DNA of 64,000 bases from Albugo candida. Taxonomy: Eukaryota > Oomycota > Peronosporomycetes > Albuginales > Albuginaceae. The first letter of the stretch is position 1. The number at the start of each line of letters is the position of its first letter. The translations under genes and the position numbers were made by a program. Positions 1 through 12,764 of this stretch are shown here, in pieces. The stretch is from positions 434,001-498,000 of the forward strand of contig CAJNAR010000157.1 in NCBI GenBank assembly GCA_905220665.1. Reading direction: 5' to 3'. The notes beneath the pieces are model-generated. The model did no database searches and was not told the DNA's origin. It worked only from the letters and a program-made list of their open reading frames with translations.

Positions 1-693
1 ACACAAAGAGTAACTTTTGCAATTCCAACTCAATCTCCGGCTCGAGGATATTGGAAATGTTCATTACGACTATTTGAATATCCTCAACTTGTCGAAGCAA
101 TCAAATTGGAAGCGAATTTGGTGCTCGAGCAGTTGCAGACAACTTCGAATCCCGGCAAAATGTGGGAAAGTTGGAAGACGAAAATCAAGAAACAGCTTCA
201 AGGAATTGAAAAAAAGGTTGCAAAAGATAGCCGACGTGATGTTGAGTCTAGCCAGCGTGTTTTGGAGTCGCAGCAGCTCGATATCGCATCCAAGACACCA
301 ATGAGTCACGGTATTTTTACGAATCGAGTCTCCAACAATTTAGAATCTCAGTCGAAAACAATGCGAAATACAACCAAGATGAAAGCTTCGACCATTACGT
401 GAAGCATATGGGGAACTCTTCCAAGCATTTTTTTGGCTCTCCGGATAGTTCTTGTCGTCGCGTACCGATCGAAAATGTGTCACCACAAAATGTGGTACCG
501 CGACATCGAACCCGAGGGAGATTATTGACGAATTCAGAGATCATTGAGGTGGTGTCATGGGCTCTCTTTATAGCTCCGAGACCGAGCCAGATGATCAATG
601 TAAAAGAAGGCAAAAAAAGTTACTCGATTCGATGCAATTTCCCTTGCCTCAGCAGAGCAAGACCGTCTATCAACTCGGTTAAGTACGACCGAG

Positions 694-1982
694 ATGGCGG
701 AAGCGATCAAGCACATGCGGAGTAGTTCTTCTCCAGGTATAGATGGACTAACTGCTGCATTTTATCAGCTTGGTCCGGAAACGTTCGGCAAGTGTCTGAA
801 GATCGTGTGCGAATATCAGCTGGAAAGAGGAATTTTACTTCGATCACAACGTCACTCAGCAATCACACTGTTATACAAGAAAGGATCACGAGGTGATCCT
901 GGCAACTATCGACCGATCGCACTGCTTTGCGTCGATGTGAAAGTACTTTCAAAAGTGTTGGCGTATCGATTGCAACGTTTTTGGCAAAATTGATCCATCA
1001 AGATCAAAAAGCATTCGTGCGAGGACGGTCAATGCATCACCATATTCACCATCTCACCGACATCCAAGACTTGGTCACTCAGCGTGGGGAGGAAGCATAT
1101 GCGACTTTTCTCGACTTTGAGAAAGCTTATGATCGAGTCAATTGGACGTACATGCTTCGCGTTTTGGAATAAATGGGCGTTGGAAAAAGTTTCATCGACT
1201 GGATTCGTCTTTTGTACAATAACACAAAGGCACAGCTGATGATCAATGGAAATATCACACCATCCATTACACCACAACGTGAATTGAAACAAGGTGATCC
1301 TCTCTCAGCAATACTTTTTCTGATGACGATCGAACCTTTGGGAAATTTACTTCGACAACATGAAGAACATGGCATTTGGATTAATGGCACGACTGTCGCA
1401 ACTGGATTATTTTTTGCGGACGATTCGACATTGCTTTCAGAGACACCAAATGGTGTTTTGACGCAACTCGAACTAGTCCAAGTCTATTGTGATGCATCGG
1501 TTGTTAAACTCAACTTGAGTAAATCATCTTTGCTCTCTTTGAATCGGACCAAGTCGTGTCCACGTATTCCCAATTTGACCATAATGGGTCCGGAGGATTC
1601 GGTCAAGTATTTGGGTATTCCGTTCGGCCAGACACCGACTCATTCGATGGCTATTTCAACTCTCGACAAGCGTTTTTACGATGGGTTTGGTGTATGGTTT
1701 CGACGAGCAAGAACTGTTCGTGGTCGACTACTGGTTGCGCAGACGATGATTTTATCACGGCTGTGGCATTATACAATGCACGTAGACATACCAGCAGTGA
1801 CTATTCGACAGTGGCAATCGATGTTAAATCGATTAGTGCTTGGTCGGAAACACAAAAAAGATTCAAAACATGTTCACCTACTCAGCAAAGAGTTTTTATA
1901 TCTTCGCCGACAAGATAGTGGACTACAAGTTCTTTTTTTGGTGGGACGATTAAAGCTACAACGTATTCAATTCCTTCAGTAG
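694..1982 (+). pseudogene. Reverse transcriptase domain of LINE copy 1
   Basis: Broken reading frames encode a non-LTR reverse transcriptase. Frame one (694-993) has the fingers motif SSPGIDGLTAAFYQ and GNYRPIALL. After a frameshift around 930-990, frame two (927-1172) carries QKAFVRGRS and FLDFEKAYDRVNW. An in-frame TAA at 1170-1172 splits it from 1173-1982, which has KQGDPLSAILF and the catalytic FADD motif (1413-1424). The catalytic residues are thus still present while the frame is destroyed by at least one frameshift and one stop. Copy 2 has AAA where this copy has the TAA, which suggests a simple substitution. Confidence 0.85.
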
Positions 1983-2741
1983 TTCGCATCCGATGCGTCA
2001 GCAAGTATTCCTGCGAATTGGACAACTGCTTCGACGGAATTATTACAACTTATCCAACCTCCCTTTGGACCACACAAGCCGATGGATATATTCACCATCG
2101 CACCAAATCGACATGGGAAAATGGTTCAATGGGAGAGCATATCGTCATGGTGGAAACAAGCATTTAGAATGTGGCATCAGATGGATTGGAGCATTTCAAT
2201 ATCAGATTTGAATGTTTCACAACGCCGTCAGTACTACATGGAACAACCGATGTGGTTTCACTGCGACCACGAGTTACATTACGAAGCTGCTACTCGTCAT
2301 CCGAGTACGCAGAACGTTTGATACAATCTTGGCATGGTGGATGAACCACATCGAACATTTCGAAAAACGTTTGCTACACTTTTCGACGTTCGAAGTTTGC
2401 AAGACTTTTTTCGTGAAAGCGACACATGGCCAACGAAGGAAGATTTTGTCGACATGTATTACAATGACGAAGAGCTGAACACATCGGATATGTCTGAAGA
2501 AAAGTTGCTGAGTCGACTTTACAATGAAGTCACTCAGATTCTCCAGCATATCCACTCGACGATTGGTCTCATCACTTGGATTATACCAACCACAAGTGGC
2601 AGATCATTTTATGTGGGAGTAACAAGCAAGGAAAGGAAACATTATTTTCCATCTATTTCACGCTCACAACTCTCACGTATCGTCTGGAAACCTCCCGAAC
2701 CAACCAAGAGTCATCCGATGTCGACACATTGGTCATCACGG

Positions 2742-3013
2742 GAGAGATCGGACGCACTGGATTCAGAACGAGTTCGAACTTTTATGGCTACATCACGGCA
2801 TCTTCGAAAACGTGTATTACCAATTTTCGAGGATTCACAGTTTCGTCTAGCCTTTCGGATGTTGCCAGTTCGATCTCGTTTCTGGTTCTTAAAGGATATT
2901 CAGCCCGACATTATATTGTGCACGCAGCCTTCGAGTGGGGCAGTGGAATCCGATCAACATCTCTTTTTAGAGTGCGATCACACGGCACAATTATGGAGGG
3001 AGTTAAACCCTAG
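2742..3013 (+). pseudogene. zf-RVT-like C-terminal domain of LINE copy 1
   Basis: An open stretch ends in a cysteine/histidine cluster, CTQPSSG...SDQHLFLECDHTAQLW, typical of the zinc-binding domain found at the C-terminus of many LINE reverse transcriptases. It follows the RT domain by about 0.8 kb of frame-broken sequence and is followed by the 3' region shared with copy 2. The matching part of copy 2 near 38390 is shortened and has lost the cluster. Confidence 0.6.
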
Positions 3014-3718
3014 TTGAGATCAGTTTTTCTCCTCTCGACCACGTTGGACGCATATTGCATGTGCAATTGTACCAACAGTACGGTCGGTTTGGAAAGAATA
3101 TTTAGAGATTATATCAGAATTATGGCTTGCATTGCAAGCGGTGACACTGCACTTCGTCTGGACAGATCGGAATCGTTGTTTGTTCGATCATCGATCAGCA
3201 ACTCCGACAGTTCCAGCACTTTCCGTGATCTACACCACGTTTAGTGCGCACGTTCGGTACTTTCGAAGACAGTGTTACGACCACGAGGAACCCATTCGGC
3301 TTGCAAAGGTGCTGGATCAACTCTCTACGCAAGGATCATTTGGTGGATTTTTCAGAAGCCGAAGATCACTACTGCGGGTACGGCACAGACAAGTCAAAAT
3401 GCAAGTGCAACTCAGATCCTAGTCCTAGTTGGCTGGTAATGCTCACCATGTGTGGCGCACACCAATTTGCAAACCACGGTACTTTTGAACCATTTTTACA
3501 ACTTTACAACTTTACAGCATTTACAGCATTTACAAGCTGGACACAGTCTCGTATTAAGGATGCTGAGGCTACTACGATACGGGATTATCAACGAGACGAC
3601 ATCTTATCATCTCTCACAGGTATTTCACGAAACGTTTTTTATATGTATATGTTATTTAAGATAGCCTAGGCAACTAGAGAAGTCAGTTAGTCTAATTCTA
3701 GTAATATAGACACCTTCA

Positions 3719-5564
3719 ACTGATCCTGTTTGTTTGTTTCGAGTTAATTTCGGCAGTCGAAAGGCTGGAATTATCTACAGGCCAAACGTAAAGACTCACA
3801 GCTTTTGCTCTTCTAGGTCCTATCAGTGAGGACGTCATGGTAGGGACAGGTACATCAAGAATTTCGAGCAAGACGCACTACAATGGCAAACAAAATACCC
3901 AGGTAGAAATTGTAACGTTCGGCTCTGATGAGTTAAGCCAAGTCGAAATTCCCGTATCTAGTAAAATGCACTCCGAACGTGTCTGTCGCCTCCACCTGCT
4001 GACGGGTTGATTTCTGATCGAAATATCGAAGCTTTTTCCAAGTGATGGAAGCATTTATTCAGCTTTATTCGGAAAACGTATTGTACGGCTGCATTCTTTC
4101 TGAAAGGCACGAATGATGACGGTGTTCTTCTTTCAATCTGTAGTCCATTACCTTAATTATGACGTATAACGCTTCAGCGTGTTTCGTGTGCTCCATTCAC
4201 TGCAGCATTCACACTGCTTCAGAAAACTGTTTTGGTCTCGTGGTAACTTCCTCTGAGAATTAATTGAGCATTTTCTGACTTACAATTTCCCATTAGGTTG
4301 TATATGAGCAGGAGTACTGAACCATCAAAATCATGCGTTATCACATACCAAAAAAAAATCTTATCGCTTTCGCCGATGTGAAATTGCTACCTATTATCGG
4401 TACTGGCGTGCCTGCATCAGTGCGGCCTTGGAGACATGATTGATGTCCTAGACGATTCTTTTTCAATACTCATATGTGGTAAAAGGGTAAGCGAGTTTCC
4501 ACTGTATGCTTTTTACCTGCAGAGATCCTTCGATATCAAGTATGAATCCACAGCGAGACAGCTGCAAACAGTTGGGCTTTGATTCAGAATTTCGAAAGGG
4601 AATTAATGCGGCACACATTCATTTAGAATCGATACAAGCACTCACTGCAAAAAGTAGCTGTAAGCTTTCTCTATTGATAGACAAAGAACTGAAGCAAGTG
4701 TTTCAGCAACTAAGTTGTCGCCACCAGCTGGGTCGTATATATTTTGGAGATGACCAAACTCTGGCTTGTTTTCATTCCAACCGGTGCCGGAAGTTCCGAT
4801 TGCGTAAATGGTTTGATGACTCAAACTTCCGATTTCACCAAGTCACCACCAATCACATGTTCCAATTTTCGAGAACCACTTGGCGTTGTGTCCACAGCAT
4901 ATAGAATGCGATCATCCTCCAGCTGGAGTCATCGCGTCCTGATCGCGCACCTACAGATTTTCGGAAAATCATGTTATATTTGCCTAATGTTGTTAGGTTA
5001 CAAATGTGTAACTTCAATTCTACAGCACACTTATCCGCTATAATGTATGCCGAGTCCTTCATCTCAATTGCAATATCGCAAGTACCTACATCTGACCAAG
5101 CTCGGTCTAGCTTTTACCCAGTAAACTTGTACTACGCCAACTTCAGCCTATCAAATTCTGTAGCTACAATAAATCAATTAGACGCTGCAAATAGTGTGTA
5201 ATGCTTGTAACCTCTCAAAGCTAATCGTAGAACGTCGTGTATACACGCTACTGATAACGTGTAATGCTTTTAGCCTCTCAAAGCTAATGGTAAAATGTCG
5301 TGTATTCTCAAAGACATGTAGCCATACAGCTCTTTTTCGTCGCACGTGTTCGAGTAGTAGAGTTTCATTGGAGGACAACTGCTCTCTGCGCACTTTCAAT
5401 CCTGTACAAATGAACTTTACGTTGAACTTTAGTACCAGCCGTGCTCTATACTAGATTATGTAGCCAGTTGTATTTCGTGCATCTTATGAAAATAAGACCC
5501 GTCTTATCCGATCGTAGTAGTGGTGCTTACCATTGTAAAACTAGTCATTATTCACGCACTTGTC
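3719..5564. other. Intergenic, with left edge of duplication unit 1
   Basis: No convincing gene. From about 4830 onward the sequence is recognisably related to unit 2: 4830-4900 resembles 24540-24610 (shared CGATTTCAYCAAGT and GTGTCCACA blocks), and 5127-5150 resembles 24907-24933. A minus-strand reading near 4830-4920 is open for about 30 codons, but no family is recognised. Confidence 0.5.
5441..5450 (+). promoter_or_regulatory. Conserved upstream motif of PLC-X gene A
   Basis: GTGCTCTATA occurs 114 nt before the ATG of gene A. The same ten bases, in the matching orientation, lie 72 nt before gene C, 95 nt before gene B and 109 nt before gene D, and a one-off variant lies before gene E. 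This suggests a TATA-like core promoter element, but it could also be duplicated DNA that has simply not yet drifted. Confidence 0.4.
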
Positions 5565-7271
5565 ATGCAGCGATCGTATTTCTTATACTTCCAGCTATTC
5601 TTGCAAGCACTAGTCTTTATCTCGCACTTTGCGTCTCAAGCGGAAGCTAGCAATGACCAACGAAATTTAGCTGACGTATTTCGAGCGATTCCTCCAAACG
5701 TCCATTGTGAAGAAATCATACACACTAACAGTGATGGCGTGTCGATCCAAGTTTGCAAGAGTGGCACTGTTAGAATGCTGCCATGGGTAATGAGAGCGCT
5801 CCGCCTTCAGCGTCTGGTCTCCTACAGGCGAGATATATGCTCGGTTCCGATCATTGGTAGCCACAATAGTGGAATTTCTATGGCTTATGTAAGTCACTGA
5901 TTCTCTCACATTGATTCTGCTCGAGTTTGACCAATGGTAATTAGGGATACGGTGCTAGCGATCATTTGATCAGCCGATTCTCGGATGTCATTGGAAAGTT
6001 CGAGACAAGCAATCAAGTAAAGTTTTTCAATTTTCCTCTACGCAACCATGCTATCTGACGATCAGAATTAGTACTTTTCTGTGTTAGATCAGCTGCAGCT
6101 TGGCGTCCGCCTGATTGAAGTGGATATACATTACTTCAACAATCAAATTCGAGTTGCTCATTGTGGTGGCTTTACTTCGTCCACGCTCGACAGCCTTTTG
6201 AATCGCGTGAGAAAGCTTCCATTCGTTGGAAAGTTTGTGCACAGTTCGGGTATCATTGGATGTCAACCAAGCTTCAGCGGTATACCAACTAAGGACCAAC
6301 AGCCCGTAGAAAATCTGCTCAGAGAGATTGCCAACTGGCTGCAGAAAAGTACAACTCAATTTGTATTCGTATATCTGGATGGCGACATGCAATTACTTGA
6401 AGAGAAAAAGGTCAACTTACTGATTAAGCTAATCAAGGACATATTTGTCGACAGCGAGATTTTCCGCCCGTCAGATAGAGCGGTACGTTGTGACTCTGAT
6501 TTATTGCTGGCAGTTCATCCTAACCTTGCTTTCGAGCAGAATACGGAAACTTGGCCTAGTACACTAGAACTACTGCAATATGGAAAGCGTGTCATGTTCT
6601 TGTCTCGATACGATTACTCCGCACAAGATGACAGCTATCTTTTTTTCAAGGAAAATGTTTGCAATTGGACCGAGCCCTCGTTACCATTGACTGATTACCC
6701 AAATTGCTACTTCAACAAATCTCAAGTCTTTGCAAGCAGCCTGTATGGTACAATTGACCGAGTACTAAGTAGCGAAATTCAGTATGGTCTTTTCAATTCG
6801 GATGGTCAATTTCGACAGGAGGAGAACATTTTGGACGAAAGGAACCTTCTTGGCGTATTGAAATGTGGCGTTAACATCCCTTCGCCAGACAACATTACGC
6901 CAGTGCGAATGCAGAGCATGATCTGGACAATGGCGCGAGAAAATACTTGGAGTCCAGGGAGCTGTCTCGGTCTTGAACGGAACTCCGAATTTTGGCATCA
7001 GATCGATTGCCAGGCCATCCCTGCTAATACAGCTGCCGCTTGTCAGAGCATTAAAGATGCTCGAATATGGACAATCTCAGCACGCGCTGTGTTGTCCTTG
7101 GATGATGCATTGGAAGCATGCGCTCAAACCGAAGCGGTCGCAACGGAAAATCTGGTTGTTATGGCATTCTCGATACCAGCTACTGCATACGAAAACGTGG
7201 TTCTCATGGAAGCCTTCAAATCTTCAAGATTTGATCGTGTCATCTTCAATACGAATCTACTCAATATGTGA
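5565..7271 (+). CDS. Secreted PLC-X-domain (PI-PLC-like) protein A
   Basis: Four exons, 5565-5888, 5945-6016, 6072-6482 and 6537-7271, join in phase 0 into about 513 aa. The N-terminus MQRSYFLYFQ plus a hydrophobic run is a probable signal peptide and is conserved in the paralogs, which fixes the start. The PI-PLC X-domain signatures are IIGSHNS (His100) and IRVAHCGG (His162), matching the two catalytic histidines of bacterial PI-PLC, followed by FVFVYLDGD. The C-terminal third is a conserved Cys-rich module ending SIPATAYEN. Predicted role: a secreted phosphodiesterase acting on a phosphoinositide or related lipid; the substrate is unknown. The third intron (6483-6536, 54 nt) has no stop and is a multiple of three, so it may be retained. 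Its branch-like CTAAC and the obligatory intron in gene C argue that it is normally spliced. Nearest paralog is C. Confidence 0.85.
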
Positions 7272-10200
7272 TTACATCCGTAACATGTATCTTCTCGCAT
7301 GACTTTCAATATACAATTTCGGCGCTTATGAACACATCTCCGAACAATGCATTTGAGACAGCATTTGACGTATAATCATGTAAAATCAGATTTGAAGTGT
7401 GAGACGGGTAATGACCGATACTATCCCCTCAGTAATACTTCATCTATCTACTGATCCAAATTTCGATATTATCAATCAGCACGGACACCTCGATGAGTAA
7501 ATACTGATCCTTGATTCTATTTTCTGGTGTATCGTTTGAATATCGTTGCAGTGCTGTGCCAGGTCGTTTGATGGCCGAGCAAACAAAAGCGATGTTAGGA
7601 TGGAAGCTACAGTATTTATTACAATTCTGCCTACATGTACGCATCGTTACTCAACGAGTTGTGCTCTTGGTTTAGCACCAGGTCCCGATGTACGTGATGT
7701 TGTAAATTGTGCAATTCACGAGCACTTACGAATTCGAGACGACACCAATCAGTAAAGCAACAAAAAGGAGCGTTTGAGAATAGCATAGGACTGGAGCAAA
7801 TTTCGTGAATTACTATGCACCGGCTTTTAGCAATCTATAAGTAGTTTTTCGCAACAAAATACAACTTATAATAGCTCATGAAACCTCAAGCATATAAGCT
7901 AAACAGTCTTTGCTGCTGCTCATATTACGCTGCTTCTCGTATATATGTCGGATAGTCACTGAAACTTCCTGATCAAACAGCAGGAGCGGTGACGTTTCGA
8001 GAACCTCAGTCAAATGTAGCCCTGATGTGCATTACTAGTAAAAGAGCGTGGATGACTGGCTGAAGCTTTGCTTCTTGTCCAACATTCCTGACTGCTTTCA
8101 AAAGGGTATATGAAAGTTCGAGGACGACGTGTGGGCTCAACGGAGCATTTTTTTACTCCTCTTCGGTAAACTATCAGCGCATGCAGTCTGCGATGTTCAC
8201 CTATAGAGCGTTCCAGATTGGCTCCTATTTTCGACACGACACCGAAGATGGAGACAATAGACGTCATCTCATCTGAGTGCCCTTATCAGCTTGAGAATGC
8301 TCGAATGATCTGGATGAGGAAGGATCTGCAGGCAACATCTACATCGTAAATTGGCTAAGAATGGATTAATGAATCAAAACATTTTGGCGGCATGTTATAA
8401 AGGAGACCATTTCAACTGTTCAGGCACACTCAACTCATCCTCAGTAATGCAAGCAACCACCGGCTAATCACATAGATAGATTAACGTGATTTCACGGCAT
8501 GAACAAGTGGAAGATGAGCAACACACGTTTCTATTTTTGTCAGAAATATGTAAAGTGCATAGGATCAATGATACACCTGATCAATATTGGATATGTGATC
8601 GATGATCAGAAAAAGCTTCTACTTCCTTTACGTAATCTGCCAGACGACCTTGTGTATATTGGCGCCTTAGGTGAGAAGTGATGATCTCGTAAAGGAACTT
8701 CATATAAAAGCTTCAAGAAATGGGAAGAAAAATGCCGTCACAGAAGCCAGAAACGACAATATGGGGTGATGATCAAGTCTTCATGGCCATTATTTGGACT
8801 TGACGTTTTGCCCGCTGGGCAGGGGCTAGACGACCCATAGAACTTACAAAAAGGATATACGAGTCGTCACGCGATCTGGGAATCATGATTAAGATATCGA
8901 CAGCGATTTCGACGGGTAGATGTTCTTGATATTGCTCTAAGAGAAATTAGTGTCGATTATGGAATGGTGGAGATGTCACTATGTGTGATCTAGAATACGT
9001 ATCGAGTTTACTTTGTTGATTTAACGCGATTGAGATATCAGCATTGGTATCTCGAGGTCCTAAAATTATCGTTTGTCAAATTCTAGTGCGACATCAGTTA
9101 GAAGAATTTGGAGAAACCGAAGCTACTACATACCACCACGAAGCGAGCTTGTGCATGATCAAGAATTTTGGTGTGCTCGTTTGGATTAACTTTGCAATCG
9201 ATACGATTATAGGATTGCAGAAATGTACTGCTACTGTACACATGAGACATCGCCGCTTTATATCGGTTTAAACAAGAAGCTATTTGTGAATGCTGTGAAG
9301 GGTATCGTGCTAATTGAGTCGTTTCCAGATACATCGATAAAAGTGGCAACGATCACCAGAGATTGTATTATAAGAACCGCATTATGCATTATGCGTCCAA
9401 TGAAGACGACGATGATGGTAGGTTTCAAGTACGTATTGATGCCATCGGCATCATTTTCACATTCATAAAATCAATTTTTTCAAGGGATTATTTTATGGAG
9501 TATAGATCACGGATGACTTAAAGACTCTACGTCTCGAAAGACGTAACGGGCTCGAGCAATGACAAAGGTGTATAAATGAAGTGGTGGCTAAAAGCTGGCT
9601 GGGCCTATTTTTTAACCACCAACTGTGATTCTACGAGTCTTTCTTAAAGACCACTCCACAATTCTTTCGAATAGCAGACCCGGTTACTTTGTCTTTTTGG
9701 TTATAATCGGCTTTGCACATATAAACAAGAAAATAACCAAAGTCGGAGGCGAGGACGTATCGACATATATTTCTGAGGTATGCAGAATAGTATAAAGCAT
9801 ATCGTGTATATAGTTTAGCGGGAAGTTGTGCCCAAAAGTGTGCATACCAAGTACCACCAAGCCACAGATCAAACCCCCGATATGATTTAAAGAAGAATGT
9901 ACTGATTATGGCAATGGCACTCCAGTCGGAAATCTCGAAAATCGAGAAGCTCCATCTTTAAAAGCTGATCATTTTTTTAAGTGAAGTGAATATAGTGATC
10001 AATACAAATTATACAGCCACGTATATTGCTACACAATTGATTCCAATATATGTAGCAGAGGAAGACGCGTCTTACAAAGACATTGACGACGAAGATAATC
10101 TTAGGATCAAAGCTTCCATGCAAAAGAAATATCTGGACATCCCATATTTTTGGATATTCCCGGTGCGAGCGTTGTTCAAGAGCAGACACGCATCAATACG

Positions 10201-12764
10201 CAACAATCCTACAAGTTACACATTTACCCATTTTTTCTTCAGTGCTGGCATCAAATATTTCTCATCGTACGTTTATAAGTTCAAAACGAGAAGGGATGGA
10301 AAAGAGTTGTGAGATGAAGACAATCTTCAGTGAAAAGAAGCCATCACATCATATACCTCGTTGGGGGCAGATTAGGCCTGGGAGCTAGTAGTCCTTCCAG
10401 ATGATTAAAAAAGAAAGAGGATTCACGTTTGCGCCAAAACCTTTACTTTGTTTGCCACTTAGATATATCGGGCTGCTTATAGTTGGACTATTACTCACTT
10501 GTAAAAATGCGTTTGATTAATCTCTTTTCGAGCAATCGACCTCAAAAGTAGATGATTTGAAGAGTCTACAAGATGTTTGACAGTCGATTATTGAGCCTGC
10601 TGGACTATATTTTTCATGTTTGATACAATTATGATCATATTGTAGTAAGATCTCATTTAAGAAATCATTTAGAACCAACAAATTGGACTCGTACTGAAGT
10701 TATACGTATCTGCTTAATGCTTGAGTAACGTGTGCTACTGAACACAAATCTGATTGCATCCACTCTAGACTCCGATCAGGAATTGTATACACACACCTTC
10801 TTTGAAAGGAAGACAATCGATAGACGCTGATGCCTACAAGCTGATTATATGTTTTCAAACGACAATATAGAGACAGTATGCTCGATCTGTTCATCGACTA
10901 CAGGAATCCTCCACCATTCTTTCTTAATAATTCTGACCATGGTCGGACTCCGTCAAATACCCCACCGTGTCCAGATACAGGCTTTATCGGAACTGTGGTA
11001 CGAAAGCGGGAAAACCGGTCGAGTGCTTACATCTCTCATTCAGCTTTCTGCCACTTGATACGATGAACAGTGGACTATGGAATCAGTTTTGCAGCAATTT
11101 TCTATACTATAGCTCGTTTTTGGGTACAACTTGCTGCATTGACTTTCGCCATTTCGCAAGTGGCATGGTACCATTGATATAGAGACTTCCGCATCGATCA
11201 GCCCACTTCAACAATTGTTGAGCGAACGGGTTCTTCGCTGTATACGTCATATCTGCACCTGTCTTAACCCGATCTACTACACTTCATACCTCTACCGACA
11301 ATTTGCCATCACCTTCAAAGCTGAAGTGTATGAGGCTGTACTTCGTTCGCTATCTACTGCACTTCACCTTCGTTGAAGAGCTTATAGTATCATGATGAAA
11401 ATCTCTATAGCTTGCTAGTTCGTTTCATTGTGGAGGCAACGATATTGCTACATCATATCGTGCGGCATCCAAAGGATGTACAACAACCATCAGCCAGTTG
11501 AACAGAACGTGCCATCCCATAGACTGACAAAGCCACCTTACAAATTTAAACAAGCTGAATCATCGAAAAGGTTAGAATCGTCACCATAAAGTGCTCCAAT
11601 GCTACAATACATGCGAATTTTGACGTAAGCCAGCACGAAAGTATTGTTATGATCGTGAGTCGCTCTTATCCTTCTGTGAATAAATACATGGAGGTCTACC
11701 GCTCCCAAGACTACCATTCAGTGGCTGAACCTCTATGCAGTTATACAAAGACGAAGTGTGCAAAACGTTGCCAGACTTTAGATTTCGTCGACATGATAAT
11801 GATGTATCACACAAGTCAGTCAGTGGAATCCGCATGCGACTTGGGGGCTGTACTACTATAACTTAGAAGTAGAATTCACAGCTTCTGTCCGCGTAATAAT
11901 ACCTGCATGGCTACAAGCATCTATTTCGAGTACCTGATTTGATTGAAAGTCGAGTATCGACTAATCGATCTGGTCTCCAATTCCAAACTATGATGTGTCA
12001 GGCCTTGCGAAATCGAACATTCAGTGAATCATCGAATTCAGCCAAGCTGTTGCAAATTATTCGCACTGCGCGAACGGCAATGCTTCTGAACTCTTCCTTC
12101 ACGTCGACCTGACTGCATCGGCAGGTGCAGTCGTTTCAGGCGATGACAAAAGCAAACGCGATAACAGTCTTTATCATTAGTTCTAGAATCGTCCACGTGC
12201 AAATACGAAGCCGACATCTGTATTACGTGTGCGATCAGGATATAGCATACCGAGTTACGTGAATGCTGTTTAAGAAGAGAAGGAGCGTGATACTGGAAGC
12301 TGCTGCGATCATTTCAAACATCAAAATGGCCTGGCCTTGGCGCTCTATCATGATCATGACTCCATTAGTAGACAAAATTGAGCGTATTGGTATAATTCCA
12401 CCCTATCGATATTTTTGATAGCACGCTGTTTGTGTTTTTGCCCACAACACAAGTATGCGAACGATCTGATACTAGCAACTGCAACAATTTCGACACGAGC
12501 GCGCACAGAATTTTTCAATAGAAAATGAGTGGCCACTATTTTGGTGCACCTGAATGGGATGGCTGATACTGATATCATATTGAGTAACACGGCACAGGGA
12601 TTTGCAGTTCTCCAGACGATGTGGCTTACAATTCTGATGGATGCAGCATCGGATCGTGAGACACTCACTATCCAGATCGCATTCTGCTTCATATGGGTCA
12701 GATGCTACCTTTAGGTTAATGGTTAAAGGCAGTTATTTTGCAAACAAGCGACATATCATTTTGT
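7272..12764. other. Gene-free spacer between convergent genes A and B
   Basis: Only short, unsupported ORFs. About 7610-7670 and 11340-12130 align with 27085-27950 in unit 2. The 7640-11340 stretch is private to unit 1, with no transposon ends recognised. No RNA gene was seen. Confidence 0.5.

Larger units (their letters stand above)
1..3718 (+). mobile_element. LINE-type non-LTR retrotransposon, degraded copy 1
   Basis: A non-LTR element entering from the left edge, so its 5' part is outside the window. It reads on the + strand through broken frames: a pre-RT linker, the reverse transcriptase (about 690-1980), and a C-terminal zinc-binding domain of zf-RVT type (about 2860-3005). The 3' end is set near 3718 because similarity to the second copy (36719-39142) stops there, just after the shared ACTAGAGAAGTCAGT stretch. 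No poly(A) tail or target-site duplication was recognised. It has several frameshifts and in-frame stops, so it is dead. Near 3492-3534 it carries short tandem TTACAAC/TTACAGCAT repeats that copy 2 lacks. The exact LINE clade cannot be told by eye. Confidence 0.85.
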
